Origin: CAVRQM01 sp963822705
GTDB taxonomy: Bacteria > Pseudomonadota > Alphaproteobacteria > Acetobacterales > Acetobacteraceae
Assembly (NCBI GenBank): GCA_963822705.1
Contig: CAWGIX010000012.1
Coordinates: 434,001 to 498,000, forward strand
DNA: 64,000 nucleotides
Reading direction: 5' to 3'
The notes below the pieces were generated by a model. The model was given only the letters and a program-made list of their open reading frames with translations, searched no databases and was not told the origin of the DNA. The first letter of the stretch is position 1; each line of letters opens with the position of its first letter. Positions 17,455 to 25,359 of this stretch are shown here, piece by piece. The position numbers and the translations under genes were made by a program.

Positions 17455-18075
17455 TTAGCGCCAGGTCGGAATGGATATCGATTTAAGTCGCGCGGTGCGA
17501 TATGTCAGCTCAAACCGGAACCCTATGATGTTGACGCCGAGTGCTTCAACTTCAGCGTGATCGTTTACAACCGGCTGGAATTGAACCTCGATCCGGTGAT
17601 TTCGGTCTGATCCTCGTGAATTCATAGTGCAATATAGGCCCGCCCCTTCCGGCCAATGCTGGGGGTCATCGAGCATGTCGAGAAGCGCAGCATCCCACGA
17701 AAACGCGCCTAACAAGCGTTCACGTCCGCGCGCCAATTCGCGACACGGCCGCCGCTTTGGCAGTTTTCAACAGCCAGCGTTCAAGGTCGTGCCCGGAGAT
17801 AAGCGCATGCCGCGAACCCGCCTCGCCTTCAAGATACGATCTAAGCGACGCGAAGAAATAATGCGCGGCAGAATCGAAGCGGACTAAGCGAGCTGTTGTG
17901 CTTGGTGCAAAGGCACTTCGCCTCTAACGGCGCGATGATTTTCACCTTCTCCCGTCTTCGAGCCAAGGAACACCGGAATCGAAAACTCGCCGCCGTCCAT
18001 CAATACATGACAGACGGAATTGGATATTATGTGTTCACCGGAGATCGGCGGGATGCACGAACCCAACTCTTTCAT
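17455..18075 (-). pseudogene. Uncharacterised HNH/zinc-site-like protein, frameshifted
   Basis: Reading the minus strand across two or three frames gives one continuous protein-like text. It has CIPPISGEHIISNSV near 18050 (a C...EHIIS motif seen in HNH-like or zinc-site proteins), a segment near 17930-17900 that can be read as a C-x2-H-N block, SAAHYFFASLRSYLEGEAGSRHA, LERWLLKTAKAAAVS near 17770, and a tail 17736-17455 (LLDMLDDPQHWPEGAGLYCTMNS, RNHRIEVQFQPVVND, ALGVNIIGFRFELTY). I have seen this layout in bacterial proteins of unknown function with an N-terminal cysteine/histidine site. The frames change near 17910 and 17730. GC content is lower than in the flanks, consistent with acquired DNA. 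No function is proposed. Confidence 0.45.
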
Positions 18076-18481
18076 GTAGCATTTTTCGAGCCGCCCGGCC
18101 GGGGGCAGCGTTTCAGACCTAGGATTGCAGGCGGTTTATGCCAGTCGTGTCCGTTGAAGCAGCAAAGCCGTGCGGCCTTTCCGAGCCGCACGGACAGGCC
18201 CATTTAGAACAGCGTCCCTTTTTCGTTTCGCTTCACCCATATCTGGATAGTATAGCAAGGCTCGCCTGGACCGCGCATAATTCAGAGTTTTGCGTCGCCA
18301 AGAAGGCAAGCTCTGATAACCCCTTACCCGGTGCAGATGTCTGGTGCGAATGTCTGCTTCCCTAACCCGGCCCGACTAAAGCCGCCATTCAGCTAGCTCT
18401 CGGCTCTCTGCAGCCATAAGCGGTGCTCTCCCGAACGCCTGTAAAGGGTCGACCGCGGTCACATTACGCGGCCGCCCAGCG
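18076..18481. other. Intergenic region with a 9-bp inverted repeat (18168-18193)
   Basis: No gene is recognised in about 400 bp of comparatively low GC. CCGTGCGGC (18168-18176) and GCCGCACGG (18185-18193) form a hairpin with an 8-base loop. No T run follows on either strand, so a role as intrinsic terminator is doubtful. Confidence 0.4.
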
Positions 18482-18952
18482 TCAGACACGTTTACGCTTC
18501 GGACAGCGGGTCGCGGTTGGGTGCAGGTGCCGCACATCCGGCATGGCCATCATCTCCGCCACGATGCTGCGGTGGCAGCCGGCCGGATCGGCCTCGAAAC
18601 ACAGCAGGCAGCAAAACTCCCCCCCGGCGATCTCGCGCGCCAGCGCAAGGTCGGCTTGTGCCTCGGTACACTGCATGTGGGCGCCGAAAATGCGGCGCAT
18701 CGTCGCGGTGTCGCCGCGGCGGGCTGCGGCGCGGCCGTCCGGCGGCGTGCCCAGGCCGCGCAGACTGGTGTAGCGCAACCCGGCCGCGTCCAGCGCCGCC
18801 GCGAGCTGGCGCTTGGAAAACCCCGGTTTGCGCGAGCGCGGGACGGCACGCACATCGATCAGGTGGCGCACGCCGGCGCGTTGCAACTCCGCCACCACCG
18901 CATCGACCGTGCTGCCCTGGTAGCCGATCGTGGCCAGCGCGGGCGCGGTCAC
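18482..18952 (-). CDS. DUF488 domain protein
   Basis: A 156-residue protein starting at GTG 18952 (VTAPALATIGYQGSTVDAVVAELQRAGVRHLIDVRAVPRSRKPGFSKRQL). It carries the DUF488 signatures: TIGYQG at the start, DVRAVPRSRKPGFSK, LRYTSLRGLGTPPDGR, and the C-terminal CLLCFEADPAGCHRSIVAE containing a C-x2-C...C-H-R site that may bind metal or be catalytic. The biochemical function of the family is not established. The GTG overlaps the stop of the upstream lipoprotein gene by four bases (GTGA), so the two and nudC appear co-transcribed. Confidence 0.85.
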   Translation of the reverse strand: MTAPALATIGYQGSTVDAVVAELQRAGVRHLIDVRAVPRSRKPGFSKRQLAAALDAAGLRYTSLRGLGTPPDGRAAARRGDTATMRRIFGAHMQCTEAQADLALAREIAGGEFCCLLCFEADPAGCHRSIVAEMMAMPDVRHLHPTATRCPKRKRV

Positions 18953-19215
18953 TGGTTCTGCACCGGCTCCACGCCGCCGCGCGGCGACGAACCTTGTCCG
19001 CTGAGGCAGCGCTGCACGGCGCGGGCGATGGCGTCCTTCTGCGCCTGCACCCCGGGCACGCGCACCTCCTGCAACGGGCTGTTGGCGCGCAGGATCGCCG
19101 CCTGCACCGCCGGGTCGTTCAGCGCCTGCTGCTCGCACGCCGCCTGCGTCCGGCCCTGCGGCGCCCCGGCGCAATCGGGCAGCACCAGCAAGGCGGCGAG
19201 CAGCAAAAACCTCAT
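18949..19215 (-). CDS. Small putative lipoprotein, unknown function
   Basis: An 88-residue protein: MRFLLLAALLVLPDCAGAP is a short signal peptide with a lipobox-like LPDC (Cys15). The mature part, about 70 residues, is soluble with RTQAACEQQALNDPAVQAAILRANSP, which contains a second cysteine and looks helical, and a third cysteine near RCLSG. It resembles short hypothetical lipoproteins in Acetobacterales, with no known role. It is sandwiched by four-base overlaps between nudC (upstream) and the DUF488 gene (downstream), so all three are likely translated from one message. Confidence 0.7.
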   Translation of the reverse strand: MRFLLLAALLVLPDCAGAPQGRTQAACEQQALNDPAVQAAILRANSPLQEVRVPGVQAQKDAIARAVQRCLSGQGSSPRGGVEPVQNQ

Positions 19216-20141
19216 GCCGCGTCCATCCAGTCCTCGATCAGGCGGCGGGCGATGCTGTCGCTGCGCGGCACGGCAAAACCGTGTGCCGCCGCATTGCGCA
19301 CCTCGTCCCGCGTGAACCAGCGCGCGTCTTCAAGTTCCGCCGGGTCGAGCGTGATCGCCTCGGTCAGCGCCTCGGCGAAAAACCCCAGCATGATGCTGGC
19401 CGGAAACGGCCAGGGCTGGCTGCTGTGGTAGTGGACCCGGCCGATCCGCACGCCGGTTTCCTCGAACACTTCGCGCGCGACGGCTTCTTCCAAACTCTCG
19501 CCCGGTTCCACGAAACCGGCGAGCGTGGAGTACATGTTGACGATGGGGAAGCGGGGCGAATGGCCGAGCAATGCCCGCTCGCCCCGCATCACCAGCATGA
19601 TCACGGCCGGGTCGGTGCGCGGAAAATGCTGCGTGCCGCAGGCCGGGCAGACGGTGCTGTTGCCGGCGCTGCGCGGTTCCGCCTCGGCGCCGCAATTGGC
19701 GCAGAACCGGTGGTGCGTGCGCCAGTGCATCAGGCCGCGGGCGTGCGCCAAAATGGCGGCATCGGCAGGCGCCAGCAGGCCGGCGACGGCGCGCAAATCG
19801 GTGAAGGTGCCAAGACCCGGCGGCAACAGGACGGCGGGATCTTCGGCGGCGCTGGCGTCCACCGCGAACAGCGGCGTCCCATCCGGCTGTACTCCCAGCA
19901 GCGCCCACGCCCCGCCTCCGAGCCGCAGCTCGGCGGCTGCCTGGCCGGTCAGCAGCACCGCCTCCGGCTGCCCTGCGTCCACGCCCTGCATCAGGTTGCG
20001 GCCGCGCCAGACCGGGGTCCACAGGCTGAGCGGATCGCCCAGCGCCGCCGCGAGCCAGGCCGGATCGTCGCGCCGATAGGTGGCCCGGTCGAGCGGGCTG
20101 CCGGTGTAGGGATTGGAGCGGCTGGCGACGATCACGGACAT
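19212..20141 (-). CDS. nudC: NADH pyrophosphatase / NAD-cap hydrolase
   Basis: NudC cleaves NADH to NMNH and AMP and removes NAD caps from RNA. The N-terminal domain (MSVIVASRSNPYTGSPLDRA) is followed by a four-cysteine zinc ribbon (CANCG...CPACG, about residues 155-180) and the Nudix box GFVEPGESLEEAVAREVFEETGV with all catalytic glutamates. The NudC-specific SQPWPFPASIMLGF stretch distinguishes it from other Nudix enzymes. I chose ATG 20141 over GTG 20159 because it aligns with the family start; that gives 309 residues. It is the first gene of a three-gene overlapping set with the lipoprotein and DUF488. Confidence 0.93.
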   Translation of the reverse strand: MSVIVASRSNPYTGSPLDRATYRRDDPAWLAAALGDPLSLWTPVWRGRNLMQGVDAGQPEAVLLTGQAAAELRLGGGAWALLGVQPDGTPLFAVDASAAEDPAVLLPPGLGTFTDLRAVAGLLAPADAAILAHARGLMHWRTHHRFCANCGAEAEPRSAGNSTVCPACGTQHFPRTDPAVIMLVMRGERALLGHSPRFPIVNMYSTLAGFVEPGESLEEAVAREVFEETGVRIGRVHYHSSQPWPFPASIMLGFFAEALTEAITLDPAELEDARWFTRDEVRNAAAHGFAVPRSDSIARRLIEDWMDAA

Positions 20142-20210
20142 TACGGCAGACCCTGCCACGCGGGCGCCGGGAGCGGCAAACCTTGCACAACTGACGCGAA
20201 CGGCGTAGCT

Positions 20211-20225
20211 TGACCAACTTGGTCA
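20211..20225. promoter_or_regulatory. Phd/YefM operator palindrome
   Basis: TGACCAACTTGGTCA is a perfect palindrome with 7-bp arms and a single central base. It lies directly before the AGGAGG ribosome-binding site of the antitoxin gene. Phd/YefM antitoxins autorepress at such sites. It is also in the divergent region with nudC, whose start is 70 bp away. Confidence 0.65.
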
Positions 20226-20241
20226 GGAGGGCGCGATGGGC

Positions 20242-20490
20242 ATGGTCAATATCTATGAGGCAAAGACCAATCTGTCCCGTCTGGTGGATCGGGCGGCGGC
20301 GGGCGAGGAAATCGTGATCGCGAAAGCGGGCAAACCGATGGCCAAGCTGGTGCCGCTGGTGCCGGCCGGCGGCCGATCAAACTCGGGCTGCTGGAGGGCC
20401 GCTTCACGGTGCCGGATGATTTCGACACGATGTTCGAGGAAGAGATCAGGGCGATGTTCGAGGATGGTGAGGGTGAATCGTCCTGCTCGA
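20242..20490 (+). pseudogene. Phd/YefM-family antitoxin, frameshifted
   Basis: MVNIYEAKTNLSRLVDRAAAGEEIVIAKAGKPMAKLVPL is the complete Phd/YefM DNA-binding fold (residues 1-40). After a one-base shift near 20370 the expected tail continues: PIKLGLLEGRFTVPDDFDTMFEEEIRAMFEDGEG, the toxin-binding region. The intact protein would be about 80 residues. AGGAGG lies 9 bp before ATG 20242. The partner is the PIN toxin just downstream. A single shift could be a sequencing error, but the toxin gene is broken too. Confidence 0.72.
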
Positions 20491-20865
20491 CACCCAGATA
20501 TTGGTCTGGCTGTTGTCCGCGAGCAGCAGCCTCTCGGGTGTCATGTTCGAATCGGTCTTGAGTCGGAGAAAACCCGGTGCACTTCAGCGTCGTGAATATC
20601 TGGGAGATCGCCATCAAGTTTGCCCTGGGCCGTCCCGACTTTCGCGTCTCCCCCGTTACTGGCGCTGCGAACGTTGCGCGAAGCGGGATTGCTGGAACTG
20701 CCGGTCATGTCCGAAGTCGCGGCCTCGGTGGCGGAGCTGCCGCACCACCATCGTGACCCGTTCGATCGGCTGCTGGTCGCGCAGGCGCTGGCTGTCCCGG
20801 CTCGCCTCTACACGACCGATCGCAGACTGCCGGCCTACTCCGAACTCGTGACATTGGTCCGCTAA
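20477..20865 (+). pseudogene. VapC-type PIN toxin, multiple frameshifts
   Basis: PIN-domain pieces occur in order in three frames: IVLLDTQILVWLLSAS (20477 on, first Asp), FSVVNIWEIAIKFALGRPDFRVS (20583 on, central Glu), then LRTLREAGLLELPVMSEVAASVAELPHHHRDPFDRLLVAQALAVPARLYTTDRRLPAYSELVTLV (20670-20865, with the D-P-F-D-R and TTD acidic residues). The full domain, about 125 residues, is thus represented. No good start codon precedes the first block. It forms a Phd-VapC type II pair with the preceding gene. The product as written cannot be made. Confidence 0.72.
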
Positions 20866-20904
20866 CCTTGCCCTCGGGTCTCTGCTGCATGATATGCTGC
20901 GCTC

Positions 20905-21001
20905 GGGAGGCCGGCGGCGGACGGATGCCTCGCCAACCCGGTCAGGTCCGGAAGGAAGCAGCCGCAACGAGTTTCCATCCGGGTCGTCGTTCCGGCCTCC
21001 C
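20905..21001 (+). ncRNA. ffs: Signal recognition particle 4.5S RNA (small type)
   Basis: The terminal helix is perfect: GGGAGGCCGG (20905-20914) pairs with CCGGCCTCCC (20992-21001). The apical domain contains the universally conserved SRP loop sequence GGTCAGGTCCGGAAGGAAGC (20940-20959), the Ffh binding site with its GGAA tetraloop. About 97 nt, the usual small bacterial form. A possible -10, TATGCT, lies at 20893-20898. Location directly upstream of dnaX is common in alphaproteobacteria. With Ffh it targets nascent membrane proteins to FtsY. Confidence 0.93.
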
Positions 21002-21052
21002 ACCCCGCAACGCCCACAAAGCGCCGCCGCCGCGGCCGGATCACCGCAGCGC

Positions 21053-22829
21053 ATGAGCCTGTTCGCCGACGAGCCGTCCCTGCCGGGCATTCCTGACGCG
21101 GCGCCGGCCTACCGGGTGCTGGCCCGCAAATGGCGCCCGAAAACCTTTGGCGACCTGATCGGGCAGGACGTGCTGGTGCGCATCCTGCGCAACGCCTTTG
21201 CCATGGACCGCGTGCCGCACGCCATCATGCTGACCGGCGTGCGCGGCGTGGGCAAAACCACCACCGCGCGCATCGTCGGGCGCTGCCTGAACTGCATCGG
21301 CGCGGACGGAAAGGGCGGCCCGACCGCGGAACCGTGCGGCGTCTGCGCCAACTGCACCGCCATTCTGGCCGACCGGCATCCGGACGTGACCGAGATGGAC
21401 GCGGCCAGCCGCACCGGCGTGGAGGACGTGCGCGAAATCATCGAGGCGACCCGCTTCCGCCCGATGCAGGCGCGGCGGCGCGTGTTCATCATCGACGAAG
21501 TCCACATGCTCTCGAAGAACGCGTTCAACGCGCTGCTGAAAACGCTGGAGGAGCCGCCGCCCCACGTCACCTTCATCTTTGCCACTACCGAGAGCAGGAA
21601 AGTTCCGGTCACCGTGCTGTCGCGCTGCATGCGCTTCGACCTGCGCCGGGTCTCGGTGAGCCGAGCTGTCGGCGCATTTTGGCCGCATCGCCGAGGCCGA
21701 ACAGGTCTCCGTCGAGCCGGAAGCGCTGGCGCTGATCGCCCGCGCCGCCGATGGTTCGGTGCGCGACGGGCTTTCGCTGCTGGACCAGGCGATCGCCCAG
21801 GCGTCGGATGGCGCTCCGGTGACGGCGGCTGCGGTCTCCGAAATGCTGGGTTTGGCCGACCGCCAGAGCGCGTTCGACCTGCTGGAAGCGGTGCTGGGCG
21901 GGCGCACCGCCGAGGCGCTGGCAATCACCGAGCGGGCGCACGAACATGGCGCCGATCTTGGCGTGGTTCTGGCAGACCTGCTCGACCTGCTGCACACCCT
22001 GACCCGGCTCAAAACCGTGCCGTCGCTGCGCCAAGGCTTTGAGTTGCCGGAGGCCGAGCGCGTTCGCGGCGGCGCCATCGCCGATCGGGTCGACATGGCC
22101 ACCTTGGGCCGGGCCTGGCAGATGCTGCTCAAAGGCATCGGCGAGGTCGAGACCGCCCCGGATCGCCGTGCGGCCGGGGAGATGATTCTCGTCCGTCTCT
22201 GCCATGTGGCGGAACTGCCGACGCCGGGCGAACTGGTGCGTCAGCTCGCCGAAACCCCGCCCGCCGGGGGCGGCGGGGGCGGCGGCGGCGGCGGCGGCGG
22301 GAGCGTGCGCATGGCTGCGGGCGGGTCGCGAACATCGCCGGCCGAGGCGCCGCGCGCCGCCGCTCCGGCCACGGTCCCGACCCCGGTCCGCGCGCCGACA
22401 CCGCAGAACCTGCGCGAGGTCGCGGCACTTCTGGCCGAACGGCGCGAGCCGAGCCTGCACGCGCACCTGCTGCATTCGGTACACTTGGTGCGCTTCGCCC
22501 CGCCGGTCATCGAGTTGCGGCCCGAGCCGGATGCGCCGCGCGATTTCGCGGCAAAGCTCGCCGCGGTGCTGCTGGCCGCCACCGGCCAGCGCTGGACCAT
22601 CGCCCTGTCCGCCGAAGCCGGCGATCCCACCCTGTCGGCGCAGGACGAAGCGGCCCAGGCCGCACGGCGCGATGCGGCCGCCATGCATCCGCTGGTGCGC
22701 TCCATACTGGACGCCTTTCCCGGCGCGCGGGTCGAACCGGTGCGAGCGCCCGCCACGGCCGCCGAGCCGTCAACGCCGCCGGCAACTCCCGAGCTGCCGG
22801 ATGGGGAAACCATTGCCGATGAGGAGTGA
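21053..22829 (+). CDS. dnaX: DNA polymerase III subunit gamma/tau, one frameshift
   Basis: DnaX is the clamp-loader ATPase. ATG 21053 gives MSLFADEPSLPG, then AYRVLARKWRPKTFGDLIGQDVLVRIL, Walker A GVRGVGKTTTARIV (about residues 64-77), the zinc module C...CGVCANC, Walker B VFIIDEVHML, and sensor 1 FIFATTESRKVP. Near 21663 one extra base shifts the frame; the other frame resumes at once with ELSAHFGRIAEAEQ and runs to 22829. A linker of 12 glycines (22264 on), coded by GGC/GGG repeats, precedes the tau-specific C-terminal part. The total would be about 590 residues. The shift is upstream of domain III and not at a known programmed site, so it is probably an error. Confidence 0.88.
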
Positions 22830-22832
22830 TCG

Positions 22833-23156
22833 ATGAAGAATTTGGCGGGCCTGATGAAGCAGGCCGGACAGATGCAGCAGAAGATGCAGGAGATGCAGGA
22901 GCGGCTGGACGGTTTGGTGCTGGAGGGCAGTTCGGGCGCGGGCATGGTGACCGTATCGCTGACCGGCAAGGGCGAGATGCGCGGCGTGCGCATAGACCCG
23001 AAACTCGTCGACCCGCCGGACCTCGAGATGCTGCAGGACCTGATCGTGGCCGCCCACGCCGATGCGCGCCGAAAGGTCGAGGCGGCGGCGGCCGGGGAAA
23101 TGCAGAAAGTCACCGGCGGCATGAACCTGCCCGCCGGCATGAAGCTGCCGTTCTGA
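22833..23156 (+). CDS. ybaB: Nucleoid-associated protein YbaB/EbfC
   Basis: A 107-residue YbaB/EbfC protein: MKNLAGLMKQAGQMQQKMQEMQERLDGLVLEGSSGAGMVTVSLTGKGEMRGVRIDPKL. An N-terminal long helix (residues 1-30) is followed by the beta-sheet that makes the tweezer-like dimer binding DNA. GAGGAG lies 6 bp before the ATG. It starts 3 bp after the dnaX stop and precedes recR, the classic dnaX-ybaB-recR operon. It ends AGMKLPF as in most homologues. Confidence 0.94.
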   Translation: MKNLAGLMKQAGQMQQKMQEMQERLDGLVLEGSSGAGMVTVSLTGKGEMRGVRIDPKLVDPPDLEMLQDLIVAAHADARRKVEAAAAGEMQKVTGGMNLPAGMKLPF

Positions 23157-23175
23157 AACTCTGCCGTCGCGCGTC

Positions 23176-23769
23176 ATGGGTGGCCCGGAGATCGAGCGTC
23201 TGATCGGCCTGCTGGCAAAGCTGCCCGGTTTCGGCCCGCGCAGTGCAAGGCGCGCCACGCTGCGCCTGCTGCGCGAGCCGCAGACCCGCATGCTGCCGCT
23301 GGCCGCGGCCATGCAGGAGGCGGCACGGGCGGTGCGGACCTGTTCGCTGTGCGGCAATCTGGACAGCATCGACCCGTGCACCATCTGCGCCGACCGGAAA
23401 CGCGATCGCAGCCTGCTATGCGTGGTGGAAGGCGTGGGCGACCTGTGGGCGCTGGAGCGGTCCGGCGTGCATCGCGGGCTGTATCACGTCCTGGGCGGCA
23501 CGCTGTCGCCGCTGGCCGGCAGCGGTCCGGACGACCTGAACCTGCCGCCGTTGCTGGCTCGCGTCGCCGAGGGCGGCGTGCGCGAGGTGATTCTCGCACT
23601 CGGCGCCACGGTGGACGGCGCCGCGACCGCGCATTTTCTGGCCGATCGCCTCGCCGCCTTCCACGTCGCCATCAGCCGGGTCGGCCACGGCGTGCCGATC
23701 GGCGGCGCGCTGGACGTATTGGACGACGGCACGCTGGCTGCCGCCTTGGGCAGCCGCCGGCCGCTGTGA
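23176..23769 (+). CDS. recR: Recombination protein RecR
   Basis: RecR works with RecO and RecF to load RecA on gapped DNA. The 197-residue protein shows the helix-hairpin-helix (LIGLLAKLPGFGPRSARRATL, residues 7-27), a four-cysteine zinc finger (CSLCGNLDSIDPCTIC, residues 57-72) and the Toprim domain (LLCVVEGVGDLWALERSG...YHVLGGTLSPLAG, then EVILALGATVDGAATAHFLADRL). The final Walker-like block reads SRVGHGVPIGGALDVLDDGTLAAALGSRR. Third gene of the dnaX operon; no frameshift. Confidence 0.95.
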   Translation: MGGPEIERLIGLLAKLPGFGPRSARRATLRLLREPQTRMLPLAAAMQEAARAVRTCSLCGNLDSIDPCTICADRKRDRSLLCVVEGVGDLWALERSGVHRGLYHVLGGTLSPLAGSGPDDLNLPPLLARVAEGGVREVILALGATVDGAATAHFLADRLAAFHVAISRVGHGVPIGGALDVLDDGTLAAALGSRRPL

Positions 23770-23848
23770 GGCGCGTCTGATCGCGCTGCTCGCAGGCATA
23801 ACCGGCCTCGCCCTCCTGGCCGCGATCCTGCAGGACGCCTTCGAGGTA

Positions 23849-24991
23849 ATGCTGCTGCCGCGCCGTGTGCAGCGGCAATGGCGGCTGACGCGGTTGTTCT
23901 TCCGGGCCGCCTGGGGCCGTTGGGCGCGCATCGCTTTGCGCCTGCCGGATGTGCGCCGCGAAGGTTTTCTGAGCGTGTTCGGCGCGCTGTCCATGATCCT
24001 GCTGTTCACGATCTGGGCGTTTGGCCTGATCGTGGGGTTCGGCCTGCTGGATTGGGCGCTGCAGCCCGGACCTCCCCCGGCGTGGTCGCCGATTACCGAA
24101 CAGTTCTACATGAGCGGCTCCACCTTCTTCACGCTCGGGTACGGCGACGTGGTGCCGCATACCGCCAGCGCACGCGTCGTCACGGTGATGGAGGCCGGCA
24201 CCGGGCTCGGCTTCATCGCCGTGGTGATCGGCTACCTGCCGGTCCTGTACCAGCTGTTTGCCCGCCGCGAGGCGCATGTCCTGCAACTCGACGCGCGCGC
24301 CGGGTCGCCGCCCACCGCAACCGCACTGCTCGGCCGCCACGCCGAAGGCGAGGGGCTGGCCGAGTTGGGCGAGTTGCTGCGCGAGTGGGAGGTCTGGGGA
24401 TCGGAGCTGCTGGAGAGCCATCTCTCCTACCCGATGCTGGTGTTCTATCGCTCGCAGCACGGCAACCAGTCCTGGCTCGCGGCCCTGGCGGCGATCATGG
24501 ATGCCTGCGCCCTGATTCTCGTGGGCATCGAAGGTCCCGGCCAGGTCCAGGCGGGCCAGTTGCAGGCGGGCATGACGTTTTCCATGGCGCGCCAGGTGCT
24601 GGTGGAAATGGCCCGCTCGTTTGCGATCGCCCCCTCGCGCTACACCGGCGGCGATCGGCTGGACCACGCGGCTTTTCTGGGCATGCTGGCCAGGCTGGAG
24701 GAAGCGGGGCTGGTCTGGACTGCGGGCGACGACGGCCAGGAGACGCTGGCGGTTCTGCGCGCGACTTACGAGCCGCTGCTGGACGGACTCGCGACCTATT
24801 TGCTGCTGAGCTTGCCGAGCTGGGTGGCGCTGGACGATTCCTCGGACCACTGGGAGGCCGGCCCGCGCGGCCTGATCGCCAGCCGGCTGGTCAAGGCGCT
24901 GACCGGCCGGAGTGCCGGGCCGGCCGTTACCGAGGTTGCCGGCGCGAGACCGTGGCGGCGCTTGCGGGAGCGACTGCGCGAGCCGGAGTAA
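23849..24991 (+). CDS. Two-TM potassium channel-like protein with large cytoplasmic domain
   Basis: The 380-residue ORF has a hydrophobic helix (FLSVFGALSMILLFTIWAFGLIVGFGLL), a pore loop with selectivity filter TLGYGDVVPHT (about residues 101-111), and an inner helix (GTGLGFIAVVIGYLPVLYQLF). A soluble C-terminal region of 240 residues has no motif I know (WEVWGSELLESHLSYPMLVFYRSQH). The frame stays open upstream to CTG 23777 and reads LIALLAGITGLALLAAILQDAFEVM, another membrane helix seen in homologues. The true start may therefore be 23777, 8 bp after recR. Ion selectivity is inferred from the filter only. Confidence 0.78.
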   Translation: MLLPRRVQRQWRLTRLFFRAAWGRWARIALRLPDVRREGFLSVFGALSMILLFTIWAFGLIVGFGLLDWALQPGPPPAWSPITEQFYMSGSTFFTLGYGDVVPHTASARVVTVMEAGTGLGFIAVVIGYLPVLYQLFARREAHVLQLDARAGSPPTATALLGRHAEGEGLAELGELLREWEVWGSELLESHLSYPMLVFYRSQHGNQSWLAALAAIMDACALILVGIEGPGQVQAGQLQAGMTFSMARQVLVEMARSFAIAPSRYTGGDRLDHAAFLGMLARLEEAGLVWTAGDDGQETLAVLRATYEPLLDGLATYLLLSLPSWVALDDSSDHWEAGPRGLIASRLVKALTGRSAGPAVTEVAGARPWRRLRERLREPE

Positions 24992-25307
24992 GGATGGATG
25001 TCAGGCACATCCATCTCTGACGCATTAGGATGCACTGAGCACCAGTCCCAAATCTTACGGTGGCGCGTGCCCGCACGGCTCTCGTCTGTCCGGCGTCCTC
25101 CTGTCTCGCCTCATATATTCCATTCCCACTTGCACGACCAACGCGGACCAACGCGATCAGCAGCTGCCTCCGCGCCAGTTTGCTCTGCACGGTCCGCCGC
25201 CGCCGAGCTGCTTGCTGTTGACGTTCGGCCGCCTCGGCAGGTGTGCTCTTCTACTTCCACGCCGAAACGCGCTAGCGCCAGCCTTGCAACACAGTCGCTC
25301 ACCCCGG

Positions 25308-25344
25308 CCCTCTCCCCTCGAAACCCCCTCGAAAGGGGAGAGGG
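25308..25344. repeat. Palindromic intergenic element (10-bp arms)
   Basis: CCCTCTCCCC (25308-25317) and GGGGAGAGGG (25335-25344) flank a loop that itself contains two copies of CCCCTCGAAA-like sequence. Such C-rich palindromes are dispersed in many proteobacterial genomes. It lies 16 bp beyond the stop of the minus-strand secreted protein, so it may also form that gene's 3' hairpin. The rest of the gap 24992-25359 shows no gene. Confidence 0.5.
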
Positions 25345-25359
25345 AAAAGGGTGCGGTCA

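Noticed and set aside
21640..21680. Programmed frameshift making gamma from dnaX
   Set aside because: No A-rich slippery heptamer or Shine-Dalgarno-like stimulator at the site, and it lies too early to make a functional gamma subunit.
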